Below, in pieces: positions 8,176 through 16,630 of a stretch of 42,750 bases of DNA (the stretch's first letter is position 1; the number at the start of each line of letters is the position of its first letter). The DNA lies in NCBI GenBank assembly GCA_023391335.1, contig JAEWBG010000016.1:1-42750 (forward strand), in the 5' to 3' direction. Below the pieces are notes generated by a model. The model made no database searches and was not told where the DNA came from. It saw only the letters and a list, made by a program, of their open reading frames with translations. The position numbers and the translations under genes were made by a program. The DNA comes from Pseudomonadota bacterium. Its GTDB lineage: Bacteria > Pseudomonadota > Gammaproteobacteria > Steroidobacterales > Steroidobacteraceae.

Positions 8176-9404
8176 GCAGTTCTCACGGTTCGAATGAACC
8201 TCAAGCGACCGACATGGAAAGCTACGGTCGCCTGCTGCGCAAGGCGCTCCTCGCGTGGACGTTGGTGGGCTTGATCATGTACGGCCAGGACATTGCTCGC
8301 ACACTCTATTGGAACGGCGAGCATCCGTTCCGAGAAGGGCTGTACTGGCTCGTGCGGTGTTCCATCTCCGCGTTGCTGACGCCATTCATTATCTGGGGTG
8401 CACGGCTGTGGATCATCGAAAGGAACAATTGGATGAGGCGTGTGGGCCTGCATCTCTCATTCAGCATCGCGTTTGGACTCATTCGTGCCGCCATCGAATC
8501 CACACTCATCCTACCGCTCCATACTCACGAGGTGATGGGTCCGCGTCCCCCTTGGGCGCATACGGTGCTCGGCATCTTTATCGTCTTGAGTTTGTACACG
8601 ACGGTGAACGGCATCGTCGCGTACTGGGCCATTCTTAGCATCGAGGCCACGCGACGCTACTACGAGAAATTTCGCAAGCGTGCGCGCGATGCGGCGCAGC
8701 TTCAACTCCATGCTTCCGAACTGCGGGCACAGGTTGCACAGGCGCAACTCGGCGCGCTGAAGATGCAGCTTCAGCCGCATTTTCTATTCAACACGCTCAA
8801 TGCCATCGTCGTGCTCGTGAGGCAACACAAGGGCAGGCAGGCTGAGGACGCGCTCAGTCGCTTCAGCGATTTGCTGCGGGCGGTTCTAGTAGACATCAAG
8901 GCGCAGGAGGTGCCGCTGTATCGAGAACTCGAGTACGTGCAGCTCTATTTGTCTATCGAGCAGATGCGCTTTTCCGATCGACTGAGAGTGCAGCTGGATG
9001 TGGACTCGTCGATTCTCGATGCCGCTGTGCCCCACATGGGATTGCAGCCGCTCGTGGAGAACGCAGTACGTCACGGCATTGCGCCGCGTGCGCAAGGAGG
9101 CACGATTACCATCGAAGCGACTTTAGAAGGCGAGACCTTGCGCCTTGCAATCAAAGATGACGGCGTCGGCTTTTCCGAATCGAAGAGCACGAACGGAAAC
9201 GGCCTTGGACTTAATAATTTGCGAAGTCGTTTGGAGCAGCTCTACTCGGGCCGTGCGCGGCTGATCGTCACGGAAGATCGAAAAGGAACTTCTGCCGCCA
9301 TTCTGCTGCCCTATAGAGCGCATCCCGATGCCGAAGAACAAGCGCCACTGATCGGACAATTTAATCATGAAGCTCGCGTCCATGAATGCATTGATCGTCG
9401 ATGA
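8172..9404 (+). CDS. LytS/YehU-type sensor histidine kinase (copy 2)
   Basis: 410 aa, a close paralogue of the preceding gene along its whole length: same N-terminal membrane block, same ASELRAQVAQAQL linker, QPHFLFNTLN with His near residue 203, PLVENAVRHGI, DDGVGF and GNGLGLNNLRSRLEQLY. The C-terminal tails differ. Start ATG 8172 overlaps the upstream stop by 4 bp, with GGCGAGG just upstream. The downstream response-regulator gene starts inside this gene. The pair is a tandem duplication, possibly forming heterodimers (inference). Confidence 0.92.
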   Translation: MSSSHGSNEPQATDMESYGRLLRKALLAWTLVGLIMYGQDIARTLYWNGEHPFREGLYWLVRCSISALLTPFIIWGARLWIIERNNWMRRVGLHLSFSIAFGLIRAAIESTLILPLHTHEVMGPRPPWAHTVLGIFIVLSLYTTVNGIVAYWAILSIEATRRYYEKFRKRARDAAQLQLHASELRAQVAQAQLGALKMQLQPHFLFNTLNAIVVLVRQHKGRQAEDALSRFSDLLRAVLVDIKAQEVPLYRELEYVQLYLSIEQMRFSDRLRVQLDVDSSILDAAVPHMGLQPLVENAVRHGIAPRAQGGTITIEATLEGETLRLAIKDDGVGFSESKSTNGNGLGLNNLRSRLEQLYSGRARLIVTEDRKGTSAAILLPYRAHPDAEEQAPLIGQFNHEARVHECIDRR

Positions 9405-10137
9405 TGAGCCGCTCGCCCGGGATGGTTTGCGGATGCTGCTACGAGAGGATGCCAAGGTCTCACACGTATTCGAGGCGAAGAATGGGCGCGAAGCGGTTGA
9501 CGTTATTCGTAACGAGCAGCCGAACATCGTATTTCTCGACGTGCAGATGCCGGAGATGGATGGGTTCGATGTTCTGAAGGAAGTGGGTGCCGACAACATC
9601 CCCGCAGTGGTCTTCGTCACGGCACATGATCGTTACGCGATCCAAGCATTCGAGATCAACGCGATCGACTATTTGCTCAAACCGGTCGCACGCGAGCGGT
9701 TCGAACAAGCGCTACATCGCGCAAGGTCGCGCGTTGCAGCACGCAATGAGGACAACCGCAGAATGGTTGCTCTGCTGGAGACCTTGGCCTCGCCGTCAAA
9801 ACATTTGGAACGGATCGCGGTGCGCTCGGCCGGCAAAACGTATTTCGTCGATTTGCAGGACGTCGATTGGATTCAAGCGGCGGAAAACTACGTGCAGCTC
9901 CATACGTCTTCATCGAAGCATCTGGTTCACGCCACGGTTCAAACTCTGCAGGAGGTGCTCGATCCACAGCAGTTCCTGCGCATTCACCGCTCCCTTATCG
10001 TGAACGTGCGTCAGGTCAAAGAGCTCGAGACCGCCACTCACGGGGAGTTCGTGTTCGTGCTACGCAACGGAACTCGCGTGCAGTCGAGTCGCACCTATCA
10101 CGATGCGATCAAGCGGTGGGCGGCTAATCCGTTTTAG
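9367..10137 (+). CDS. LytTR-family response regulator
   Basis: 256 aa from ATG 9367 (alternative ATG 9382 gives MNALIVDDEPLARDG). Receiver domain at ~1-125 with the acidic pocket VDDE, phospho-acceptor Asp in FLDVQMPEMDG (residue ~58), the Thr in FVTAHD, and Lys in LLKPVA. The LytTR DNA-binding domain at ~150-250 shows IAVRSAGKTYFVDLQDVDWI, AAENYVQLH and FLRIHRSLIVNV. Members bind direct repeats and activate nearby promoters. The start lies 38 (or 23) bp inside the second kinase gene, an overlapping arrangement that ties its translation to that gene. The target is unknown; the TonB receptor upstream or the lipoprotein downstream are candidates (inference). Confidence 0.93.
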   Translation: MKLASMNALIVDDEPLARDGLRMLLREDAKVSHVFEAKNGREAVDVIRNEQPNIVFLDVQMPEMDGFDVLKEVGADNIPAVVFVTAHDRYAIQAFEINAIDYLLKPVARERFEQALHRARSRVAARNEDNRRMVALLETLASPSKHLERIAVRSAGKTYFVDLQDVDWIQAAENYVQLHTSSSKHLVHATVQTLQEVLDPQQFLRIHRSLIVNVRQVKELETATHGEFVFVLRNGTRVQSSRTYHDAIKRWAANPF

Positions 10138-10446
10138 CGATCGCGATCGGGCCACAAGGCTCACTTGCCACTTTAGATCTACTCCAATAGCTCTTTGTCG
10201 CTTTCTGACTGGTGCCAACCTGCTCACGATTTGTGATCAGGCACCGCCTCCGTCCAGAGCTCGGTAAGCAAAATGCGTTCAGAATGAGACATCGATCTCG
10301 GATGGTCGAGAGTCCTCGCGCATAGATTCCCCTCGCTGTTGCCGCCACGGAGATTGCAATTCGGCCGTTCAGAGCAACCGCAAAGCGCTGCAAACAATCA
10401 AAAACACCCGCGCGTAAGCGCGGAACGTGCTTGCAAGGAGAGATCT
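10138..10446. other. Leader region upstream of lipoprotein gene
   Basis: About 310 bp without a gene. No Rho-independent terminator is evident after the response regulator. Near the 3' end there is a perfect hairpin CCGCGC-GTAA-GCGCGG (10408-10423) with a GNRA tetraloop, 11 nt before the AAGGAG ribosome site of the next gene, so it would lie in that gene's 5' UTR. Confidence 0.5.
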
Positions 10447-11505
10447 GTGCGAACGACAGTCAAGTCCATTGGCGTGTGTCTGCTGCTGACCGGATGCGCC
10501 ATTCAACCCTATAAGAAGCCGATTCCAGAAGCGGCTCGAGCCAGTTTCCACGATGTGGGTGTTTATGCTCGGGCGGACGAGAATGGAGTGGGCGTCCAAT
10601 ACCTAGCGCAGGACAGCAGCGCCGCAGGCGCTGGATACGGGCTCATTGGGGCCCTTGTGACTGCGACCATCGATGCCGTTGCAAATGCAACACCGCTCGG
10701 TATCGCACAAGACGCCGCTGACAAGGTGAAACCCGCGATGAGCGCGGCGGATCTGCAGTCGGAATTGGAACTGGATTTGGCACAAGAGTTCACGCAATCG
10801 CCGGACTTCGGTTCCGTCAAAGTGAGCGTGCTGCCTAAAGAGAACAAGCGGCGTCGAGCGCTTGCGCACCCCTTGATCACGTTGGAAGTCTCCTATTCGC
10901 TCGCGACAGACTTACGCAGCTTGCAAGTTACCGCTGTCGGTGAAGCCTATGCCAAAGGGTTGAAGGGTGCCGACAAAAATACGGGCTTGGTTTATCGCAA
11001 CCGATTCGAATATCACTCCGGCCTATTGCCGAAGCCCATGGGACCGAGTCAGGAGGAGATCAACGCTCGCGTTGCAGAGTTCAAAGAGAAGTTCAAGAAG
11101 AAGGGCAAGCTCACCCAGCAACAAACAATTCAAATGAAACGTGAGCTTGCCAGAGCTCGCGAAGTGTCACCGGCAGAGCTTGCTGACGAAGTCGTGCAAC
11201 GCTGGACAGCCGATCACTACGCTCTGCTGCAATCTGAGATCCGCAAAGGAACGAGCATCGTCCTGGAACTGTGGAAGCGCGACTTCGCCGATCCGAGCGT
11301 CGTAGATCCGAAGAAGCAACAGCCGTACAAGACGGTTGTGGAAGAGCGAGGCGATCGGGTGGTCGTTCGCTACAACACGGGGCTGTTTGCTGGAGCGCTG
11401 TCTTCCGAACCGAAGAATTTCATGGCGCCCGGCGCGAATGGAGTCGCATTCGGTCGCGCCGACAGCAAAGCGGCGATGACCGCGAAAGCGGGCGCTAGTA
11501 AATAA
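10447..11505 (+). CDS. Predicted lipoprotein, unknown function
   Basis: 352 aa from GTG 10447, chosen over longer in-frame starts because AAGGAG (10435-10440) lies 6 nt upstream and a lipoprotein signal follows directly: RTTVKSIGVCLLLTGC, lipobox LLTGC with Cys17. The mature part begins AIQPYKKPIPEAARASFHDV. It contains a small Gly/Ala-rich stretch (~residues 55-85: SSAAGAGYGLIGALVTATID) that could be a hydrophobic hairpin. A Lys-rich helical segment follows (AEFKEKFKKKGKLTQQQ). I do not recognise the family. It is followed after 43 bp by a small barrel protein in the same orientation, so the pair may be co-transcribed and act in the envelope. Confidence 0.75.
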   Translation: MRTTVKSIGVCLLLTGCAIQPYKKPIPEAARASFHDVGVYARADENGVGVQYLAQDSSAAGAGYGLIGALVTATIDAVANATPLGIAQDAADKVKPAMSAADLQSELELDLAQEFTQSPDFGSVKVSVLPKENKRRRALAHPLITLEVSYSLATDLRSLQVTAVGEAYAKGLKGADKNTGLVYRNRFEYHSGLLPKPMGPSQEEINARVAEFKEKFKKKGKLTQQQTIQMKRELARAREVSPAELADEVVQRWTADHYALLQSEIRKGTSIVLELWKRDFADPSVVDPKKQQPYKTVVEERGDRVVVRYNTGLFAGALSSEPKNFMAPGANGVAFGRADSKAAMTAKAGASK

Positions 11506-11548
11506 CGTCCTCAGTGCGAACACGGAAACATCAACAACAGGAACCTGT

Positions 11549-12124
11549 ATGAACTCTCACTCTCGCGGAATTAGGTTTGGAATCTTCTCTTTCGTCTTTC
11601 CAGCAATGATGTTGCTTGCGAACGGCTGTACAGCCCAGGATCGTGGGCTCGGTTTCGTTTTCGAAGGTGACCTCGAATACGGTGGGGATCGAGTGGCGAC
11701 CGTGAGTTACGAGGACGGATCAACCCAAGATGTGCGGGCCGGCCAGGGGCTTTCGTTGGCGGTGGGTGCGCACTATCGCGGCGATTCGCCATTCTCGATT
11801 CGCGGCACCGTGGGCTACAAATATGTCACCACTGCCGCATCGAATGCCGACATCAATCTGAGCCGAGTCGTCTTTGAGGTCCTTGGTAACTACGCTTGGG
11901 AAAATGGATGGTGGGTCGGTGCCGGAGTCACACACCACACCAACATTCATTTCAAAGGTGACGGGTTCGGACCGAACATCGATTTCGATGATTCTACCGG
12001 CCCGACATTTGAACTTGGTTGGCGCTGGATTGCGCTGTCCTACACCAAGCTCGACTACACGAGCGAGTTCGGCGGCACGGTGGATGCGAGCAGCCTAGGG
12101 CTTACTCTAGTCAGTAAGTTTTGA
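11549..12124 (+). CDS. Small outer-membrane beta-barrel protein
   Basis: 191 aa. The N-terminal hydrophobic segment (GIFSFVFPAMMLLANGC) is followed by TAQD, so either signal peptidase I cleavage near TAQ or a non-canonical lipobox (LANGC) is possible. The rest consists of alternating amphipathic strands (GYKYVTTAAS, VVFEVLGNYAWENGWWVGAGVTHHT, GPTFELGWRWIALSYTKLDY) and ends in SLGLTLVSKF with a terminal Phe, the outer-membrane assembly signal. Size suggests an 8-stranded barrel. No functional assignment is possible. Probably in an operon with the preceding lipoprotein. Confidence 0.65.
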   Translation: MNSHSRGIRFGIFSFVFPAMMLLANGCTAQDRGLGFVFEGDLEYGGDRVATVSYEDGSTQDVRAGQGLSLAVGAHYRGDSPFSIRGTVGYKYVTTAASNADINLSRVVFEVLGNYAWENGWWVGAGVTHHTNIHFKGDGFGPNIDFDDSTGPTFELGWRWIALSYTKLDYTSEFGGTVDASSLGLTLVSKF

Positions 12125-12132
12125 TGGAATTG

Positions 12133-12165
12133 GAGTGCACGTTCGCGTTGGGCGAGCGTGCACTC
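12133..12165. terminator. Hairpin between convergent genes
   Basis: A 14-bp stem with GTTGG loop: GAGTGCACG (12133-12141) pairs with CGTGCACTC (12157-12165), and the helix continues inward with one G-U pair and TCGC/GCGA. It sits between the stop of the + strand barrel gene and overlaps the stop region of the minus-strand esterase. No long T tract follows on either side, so termination strength is uncertain. Confidence 0.6.
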
Positions 12166-13333
12166 ATTGATGATCGGCTCGATATCCCTGCCAAACCCAC
12201 TCGAGCGCTTCCGGCAGCGTCTGTGTCCTCACATTGCGATCGCAATGGCCTGAGTTGAGCGCGAATACGTATTGATAGTGATAGCCCTTCTCTTTGAGGG
12301 CGTTCGCCATTTGATGGTTGGCTTTCACCCAGTCGTGCATGTCGTCGCGCATGACGTTGGGATTGAGTAGATCGCGATCGCCAACATCCATCCAAATGCG
12401 AATCGGCTTGAGCGCATTCTGCGGGATGAGGTTCGTGTGATAGTCCCATGCGCCGCCCGGCGTGTTTGGATCAAATGGCCATTGTTGATTCACGTACGTG
12501 CCGGAGTAACTGATCACGCGGTGGTACCACTCGGGATGGAACCAAGCCATCGTGAACGCCGCGGCAGCGCCCGAACTGCATCCCATCGCGGCCCGGCCTT
12601 TCGCGTTGCGGGTGAGCTTCACGTCCGCATGCTGTTCGACTGCCGGCAGTACTTCGGCTTCGATGAATTCCGCGAACTTGCCGGAAAGCGTGTCGTACTC
12701 CAGACCCCGCTCGCTTCCTTGAGCATCGCCGCCACCGTTCTGAATCATGATCGCGATCATGACGGGCACCCGTTGCTGAGCGATGAGGTTGTCCAGTATG
12801 TGCGGCAACGTCATGTCCGGTTCGTTGAGCTTCGGTCCGTCGTGGACCACGATGAATGGCGCGTGTGTGCCGGGTTGGTATTGATGTGGGACATAGACAG
12901 TGATCGTGCGTTGATACGGCTGCGGATGCGTTTCGACGATAAGTGTCTTCGCATTTTTCGGATCGACGGTACCGAAGACATCGCGCGCGATACCCGGATA
13001 GAAGCGACTGTCCTTCGAATCCATCGTGAATTGCTGAACCCGACCCTGTGGCACGCCTGCTGCGACGTTCGCTTCGGGAGGAGTGACATAGTCAGGCCCA
13101 ATCACAAAGTTGCCGTCTTGATTCGCGGGTGGATTCTTGCCGACTCCCGAGATGACCGTGAATGTCGGCGCGCCGGGTCCGTCGAACGATCTTGTTGGCG
13201 GGGTGGGACGAGCTTGCGACTGGACAGCAGGTCCAGGCGGCGTGGCCGGGGCTTCGGCCGCGTTCGCGCTGATTGCAAAAAGGCTGGTCAATAAAGCTGC
13301 CGCGGCCAGCTGAACGCAGTATGTATTCTTCAT
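12164..13333 (-). CDS. Secreted esterase of the enterochelin-esterase (Fes/esterase D) family
   Basis: 389 aa from ATG 13333. This start gives a clean signal peptide (MKNTYCVQLAAAALLTSLFA...ANA|AEA); an upstream in-frame start would spoil it. After a Pro-rich linker, the C-terminal domain is an alpha/beta hydrolase. It has TITVYVPHQYQPGTHAPFIVVHDG, the nucleophile elbow GCSSG (Ser253) and a likely acid in MDVGDRD (~316-322). The catalytic His is in NSGHCD (His363). Fes-like secreted enzymes hydrolyse ferric siderophore esters or carbohydrate esters (ferulate, acetyl). The substrate cannot be decided here. Periplasmic or extracellular. Confidence 0.85.
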   Translation of the reverse strand: MKNTYCVQLAAAALLTSLFAISANAAEAPATPPGPAVQSQARPTPPTRSFDGPGAPTFTVISGVGKNPPANQDGNFVIGPDYVTPPEANVAAGVPQGRVQQFTMDSKDSRFYPGIARDVFGTVDPKNAKTLIVETHPQPYQRTITVYVPHQYQPGTHAPFIVVHDGPKLNEPDMTLPHILDNLIAQQRVPVMIAIMIQNGGGDAQGSERGLEYDTLSGKFAEFIEAEVLPAVEQHADVKLTRNAKGRAAMGCSSGAAAAFTMAWFHPEWYHRVISYSGTYVNQQWPFDPNTPGGAWDYHTNLIPQNALKPIRIWMDVGDRDLLNPNVMRDDMHDWVKANHQMANALKEKGYHYQYVFALNSGHCDRNVRTQTLPEALEWVWQGYRADHQ

Positions 13334-13490
13334 GGCTGCATCATGGACGCGTGCGCAACGAACTATCAAGCCATTCGCACAGAGGTTGCCGCCCGGACTT
13401 GCGAGCCAACTGATGTGGAGCTAGTTTCGCCGTGGGTGCCAGAACAAAGAATCGAGCCGCGTGATGCGGCGAAGGCCCAGGGGAAAATTC

Positions 13491-14540
13491 ATGCGAATGA
13501 CACGCGCAACGCTCGACCGAGCGGTACAGGCGGGGATTTTGGATGCAGGGCAGAGCGATGCATTGTGGTCGTTCCTTGCCGAAAGCGACGCTGAAACGCC
13601 ACGATTTAAACCTTCTCACATCCTCTACTACCTCGGCGGTCTCATCGCCATCGGAGCGATGACACTTTTCATGACGTTGGGGTGGGAACAGTTCGGCAGT
13701 GTTGGGCTGCTCTGGATTTCCGCTTGCTACTGTGTCCTTGCGATCGCCCTCACTGAATTCTTCCTGCAGAAGAAGCATCTGGCCATACCGGCTGGAATTA
13801 CCGCGACGTTAGCGATTTGCATGGTGCCGTTGGCTACCTACGCAATTCAGCATTTACTGGGCATGTGGCCGGACGATGGGCGCTACGGTTATCGCGACTA
13901 TCACGTCTATATCGATTGGCGGTGGATTGAGATGGAGCTCATAACGCTCGCCGCAGGAGCCGTTGCGCTCTGGCGTTATCGGTTGCCGTTCATGGTCATG
14001 CCCATCGCAGTGACGCTTTGGTACATGAGTATGGATCTCGTGCCCTTCTTGCTTGGCGGCGATTCGTACGAATTCTTCTCCGACACGGGCAAGCACATTT
14101 CGATGTACTTCGGCCTGGTGATGACACTGCTCGCGTTCTGGATCGATATGCGAACGGTGCAATCGAAGGACTTCGCATTTTGGCTCTACATATTCGGCGT
14201 TCTGACTTTCTGGGGAGGTTTGACTAGCCTCGACTCGGATAGCGAGTTCAACAAATTCCTGTATTGCTGCTTGAACGTGTTGATGATCGCGGTGGGTGCT
14301 GCGCTCTCCCGCCGAGTGTTCGCGGTATTTGGCGGACTCGGGGTGGCGTTCTACTTGGGGCACCTTTCATATTCGGTGTTCAAAGACAGCTTATTGTTTC
14401 CAGTCGCACTCACGGCCATCGGTTTCGCCGTGATCGGCGCGGGCGTCTGGTGGCAGCGCCATGAAGATTCGATCGGTCGGGCTCTGCGATCGTTACTGCC
14501 GCAAGGCTTGAGCGAGCTGATCGTGCAGAGAGCTGAGTGA
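13491..14540 (+). CDS. DUF2157-like multi-pass membrane protein
   Basis: 349 aa from ATG 13491, which has AGGGGA about 7 nt upstream; an earlier in-frame ATG (13461) has none. A ~45-residue cytosolic N-terminus (RATLDRAVQAGILDAGQSDALW) resembles the short helical domain that opens DUF2157 proteins. Nine or ten hydrophobic segments follow, from ILYYLGGLIAIGAMTLFMTL to TAIGFAVIGAGVWWQRHED. Inner-membrane protein of unknown function. Followed by the TonB-box protein gene after 43 bp, so possibly co-transcribed. Confidence 0.65.
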   Translation: MRMTRATLDRAVQAGILDAGQSDALWSFLAESDAETPRFKPSHILYYLGGLIAIGAMTLFMTLGWEQFGSVGLLWISACYCVLAIALTEFFLQKKHLAIPAGITATLAICMVPLATYAIQHLLGMWPDDGRYGYRDYHVYIDWRWIEMELITLAAGAVALWRYRLPFMVMPIAVTLWYMSMDLVPFLLGGDSYEFFSDTGKHISMYFGLVMTLLAFWIDMRTVQSKDFAFWLYIFGVLTFWGGLTSLDSDSEFNKFLYCCLNVLMIAVGAALSRRVFAVFGGLGVAFYLGHLSYSVFKDSLLFPVALTAIGFAVIGAGVWWQRHEDSIGRALRSLLPQGLSELIVQRAE

Positions 14541-14583
14541 AAACGGTTCGTAGCGACTGTGTACGCAAGAAACAGGAGTCAGC

Positions 14584-15318
14584 ATGAATGCGAGATGTTG
14601 GATGGGAGCCTTAATGCTCTGCCTGGTTGCATCCTCAGCGGTAGCTCAGGAGACGATGGAGGAAATTGTCGTCACGGGTATGCGTGGCGGGGACGGAGCG
14701 GCCATGCCCGGCACCTTTCTCCGCAAAACGGGCGACTACATATTGCTCGAGGTGGAAGTGACGAATGACACGCGTGAGGAGAAGGGAAGGAAGGATGAGA
14801 TCTATGCGACGTTGCGGGCCGCTTTGGCGGCGGCGAAGAAGGATGGCACCGTCGAATTGAGCGTCATAGACGAGAACGGGCTTGTGATTCCGCTCAAAGT
14901 GGATTCCGCAACTGTCGTGCTCCAGAAGGGGGATCGCGCCGATACGAGCGCAACCCGAATTAGCGTGAAGACTAAAATCCCTTCGCAAAATGCAAACGGC
15001 CAAGCACTCATAAGCAAGCTCAAGGACTTCGTCGGTAATATCAAAGTCGAAGGAAGAACGAAGTTGGATCCGGATGGAGATGTCGATATCAGTATCGTCG
15101 GGCCTAATCGCTACCGAGATGAAATCATTGTGCTCTACGCGGGTGATGTCAAAAGGATTACCTCGGTACTGGGCGGCGACTACAAAGTCGTCACTACGGG
15201 GATCGATCGACCAGTGAAGTGGGTGCGGATCGGGTTGTTGGAGCTGGCTCTCTTCGTTCCCTATAGGTTCGATGTGTTGCCGTCCACCGTGACCACGTAT
15301 ACCGCGCCTAGCGAATGA
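14584..15318 (+). CDS. Secreted protein with TonB-box-like N-terminus, unknown function
   Basis: 244 aa with a signal peptide (MGALMLCLVASSAVAQ|E) and CAGGAG upstream of ATG 14584. Directly after cleavage comes ETMEEIVVTGMRGG, practically identical to the TonB box and following residues of TonB-dependent receptors (compare EEIVVTGLRGS in the receptor at 3508). The protein is far too short for a receptor barrel. The rest looks like a soluble beta-rich domain (ILLEVEVTNDTR, TVELSVIDENG, IKVEGRTKLDPDGDVDISIV). It may be a periplasmic partner that contacts TonB, or the motif may be a relic of recombination; both are inference. A strong terminator follows. Confidence 0.75.
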   Translation: MNARCWMGALMLCLVASSAVAQETMEEIVVTGMRGGDGAAMPGTFLRKTGDYILLEVEVTNDTREEKGRKDEIYATLRAALAAAKKDGTVELSVIDENGLVIPLKVDSATVVLQKGDRADTSATRISVKTKIPSQNANGQALISKLKDFVGNIKVEGRTKLDPDGDVDISIVGPNRYRDEIIVLYAGDVKRITSVLGGDYKVVTTGIDRPVKWVRIGLLELALFVPYRFDVLPSTVTTYTAPSE

Positions 15319-15327
15319 CACTCATCG

Positions 15328-15360
15328 AAGGGTGACGCGCTTCGCGTCACCCTTTCTTCT
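15328..15360 (+). terminator. Rho-independent terminator of the TonB-box protein gene
   Basis: Eleven-bp stem AAGGGTGACGC / GCGTCACCCTT with GCTTC loop (15328-15354), followed by the pyrimidine run TCTTCT. Confidence 0.85.
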
Positions 15361-15366
15361 TCCGAA

Positions 15367-15430
15367 CTAGTCACGATCCGCTATCCGCTAGTCACTAGTG
15401 AGTCACGATCCGCTATCCGCTAGTCACTAC
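15367..15430. repeat. Repeat of GATCCGC/TATCCGC/TAGTCAC heptads
   Basis: A ~29-bp block beginning AGTCACGATCCGC at 15369 is repeated at 15401 (period 32). Inside each block the sequence falls into 7-bp units: GATCCGC, TATCCGC, TAGTCAC. It overlaps the stop region of the minus-strand cytochrome gene. Confidence 0.85.
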
Positions 15431-16032
15431 TTGCTGGCGGTCGCACTCGACAAGGTCTGCTCTACGCGCGGCTCGAACACAATGAACGGAGTTGCGACGG
15501 GCTGACCTGGGCCTGCTGCCAGCGGAGCGCGTTCGCCTTTCGGTCCAAGCTCGCGGACGAACGTATAGATGGAACGCAGATCCTCATCGCTCATATCGCG
15601 CAGGTTGAACCAGGGCATCGGCGGCAAACGCGGTGCTCGTGCGAACTGCACCCACTGGTCTTCGGTCATGCTGGCGATCGTGAGACGCAGGTTCGCCGGA
15701 TATGACGTACCCCAGGGGCCCCGGAATCCGACCGGTGCGCCCACTAGCCAATCGGCCTTTGCGATCTGGCCGCCGTTTTGCGCATATCCGGGGGTATGGC
15801 AGTCATTGCAGCCGCCGATCTGAACGAGGTACTGACCGCGCGCGATCTTGGAATCAGCGTGGGTTGTCGCAGGCGGCGCCGCCTTCTTCGTTGCCGGATC
15901 CGCTGCCGCTGGCGGTGCAGCAAAAAGAAGTCCGACGCTGATGATGACAAACGCCGTCATTGCCGTGGCCGCCGCGCCCAGTGCGATTCGATTGGATAAA
16001 CGGCACGGACCTGCTTCGATACTCGAGCTCAT
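15427..16032 (-). CDS. Monoheme cytochrome c, membrane-anchored or secreted
   Basis: 201 aa, start ATG 16032 with GGGGAGATT upstream. An N-terminal hydrophobic segment (~20-40, then AAPPAAADPA) acts as signal or anchor. The heme site is GGCNDCHTPG (Cys75, Cys78, His79), and the probable axial Met is in RLPPMPWFN (~138). The segment DMSDEDLRSIYTFVRELGP is the typical C-terminal helix of class I cytochromes c. The Ala/Pro/Lys-rich stretch between anchor and heme domain is a flexible linker. It presumably passes electrons to or from a periplasmic dehydrogenase. No dehydrogenase gene is adjacent, so the partner is unknown. Confidence 0.88.
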   Translation of the reverse strand: MSSSIEAGPCRLSNRIALGAAATAMTAFVIISVGLLFAAPPAAADPATKKAAPPATTHADSKIARGQYLVQIGGCNDCHTPGYAQNGGQIAKADWLVGAPVGFRGPWGTSYPANLRLTIASMTEDQWVQFARAPRLPPMPWFNLRDMSDEDLRSIYTFVRELGPKGERAPLAAGPGQPVATPFIVFEPRVEQTLSSATASK

Positions 16033-16170
16033 GTGAATCTCCCCAATGTGATTGACCTATAGGGGAGTAACGCGCAGGACGTCGGCAAAACGGCTCAAAA
16101 AAGTTTGGAGGGGCTGGGCAACCAGCTTTGAAGCCGTCCTCGCTGCCGAATGAGGTGCTGGGCTCGCTTT

Positions 16171-16533
16171 CTATCGACTGCTTAGTACGAATTGATTGCC
16201 GTCGGCGTCCTTGAACAGGGCGAATGTGCCCCATGGTTGCTTGGTCGGCGGTTTCACGAATTCGACCCCTCGCGCCTTCAGCTCGTCGTAAGTCTGCTGG
16301 ACGTCGTCGCATTCCAGCGAGCAGTTAACGAAGGTGCCCACCCGGTCCTCGTGCCCTTCTGGAGTGAACAACACGACCCGCGTCTCGGCACGCGGAATCT
16401 TCAGTTCGATCCAGCGCTGGTTGCCCATCGGTTGATCGGTGAGGATCTGAAAGCCCAATTTTTCGGTGTAGAACTTCAATTGTGCTTCTTGGTTGCGAAC
16501 CGGGATGCCGATGAACTTGACGCGTGTGATCAT
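16171..16533 (-). CDS. VOC (glyoxalase/bleomycin-resistance) family protein
   Basis: 120 aa, one complete VOC module: VKFIGIPVRNQEAQLKFYTE (strand and helix), LGFQILTDQP, RWIELKIP, VNCSLECDDVQQTYDELKAR and a closing FALFKDADGNQFVLSS. ATG 16533 is preceded by GAAGGA at good spacing. Members are metal-dependent dioxygenases, isomerases or antibiotic-binding proteins; the sequence alone does not say which. Diverges from the wHTH gene at 16630. Confidence 0.88.
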   Translation of the reverse strand: MITRVKFIGIPVRNQEAQLKFYTEKLGFQILTDQPMGNQRWIELKIPRAETRVVLFTPEGHEDRVGTFVNCSLECDDVQQTYDELKARGVEFVKPPTKQPWGTFALFKDADGNQFVLSSR

Positions 16534-16605
16534 TGCCGTGTCCTTCGAATGTGCTTCGCCGTCAACTTACGAGACGCTTATGACGAGTACAAGGGCCGTA
16601 GCGTT

Positions 16606-16630
16606 TGCTATGGCATCTGCTGCCATAGCA
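16606..16630. promoter_or_regulatory. Perfect palindrome over the start codon of the wHTH gene
   Basis: TGCTATGGCA (16606-16615), 5-bp spacer, TGCCATAGCA (16621-16630) form a perfect 10-bp inverted repeat. Its last base is the A of the ATG start. No ribosome site is visible upstream. It could be an operator for autoregulation by the adjacent DNA-binding protein, or an mRNA hairpin hiding the start. Confidence 0.6.

Noticed and set aside
12437..13294. 285-aa + strand frame across the secreted esterase
   Set aside because: Opposite strand of a gene with complete Ser/His catalytic motifs; no independent features.
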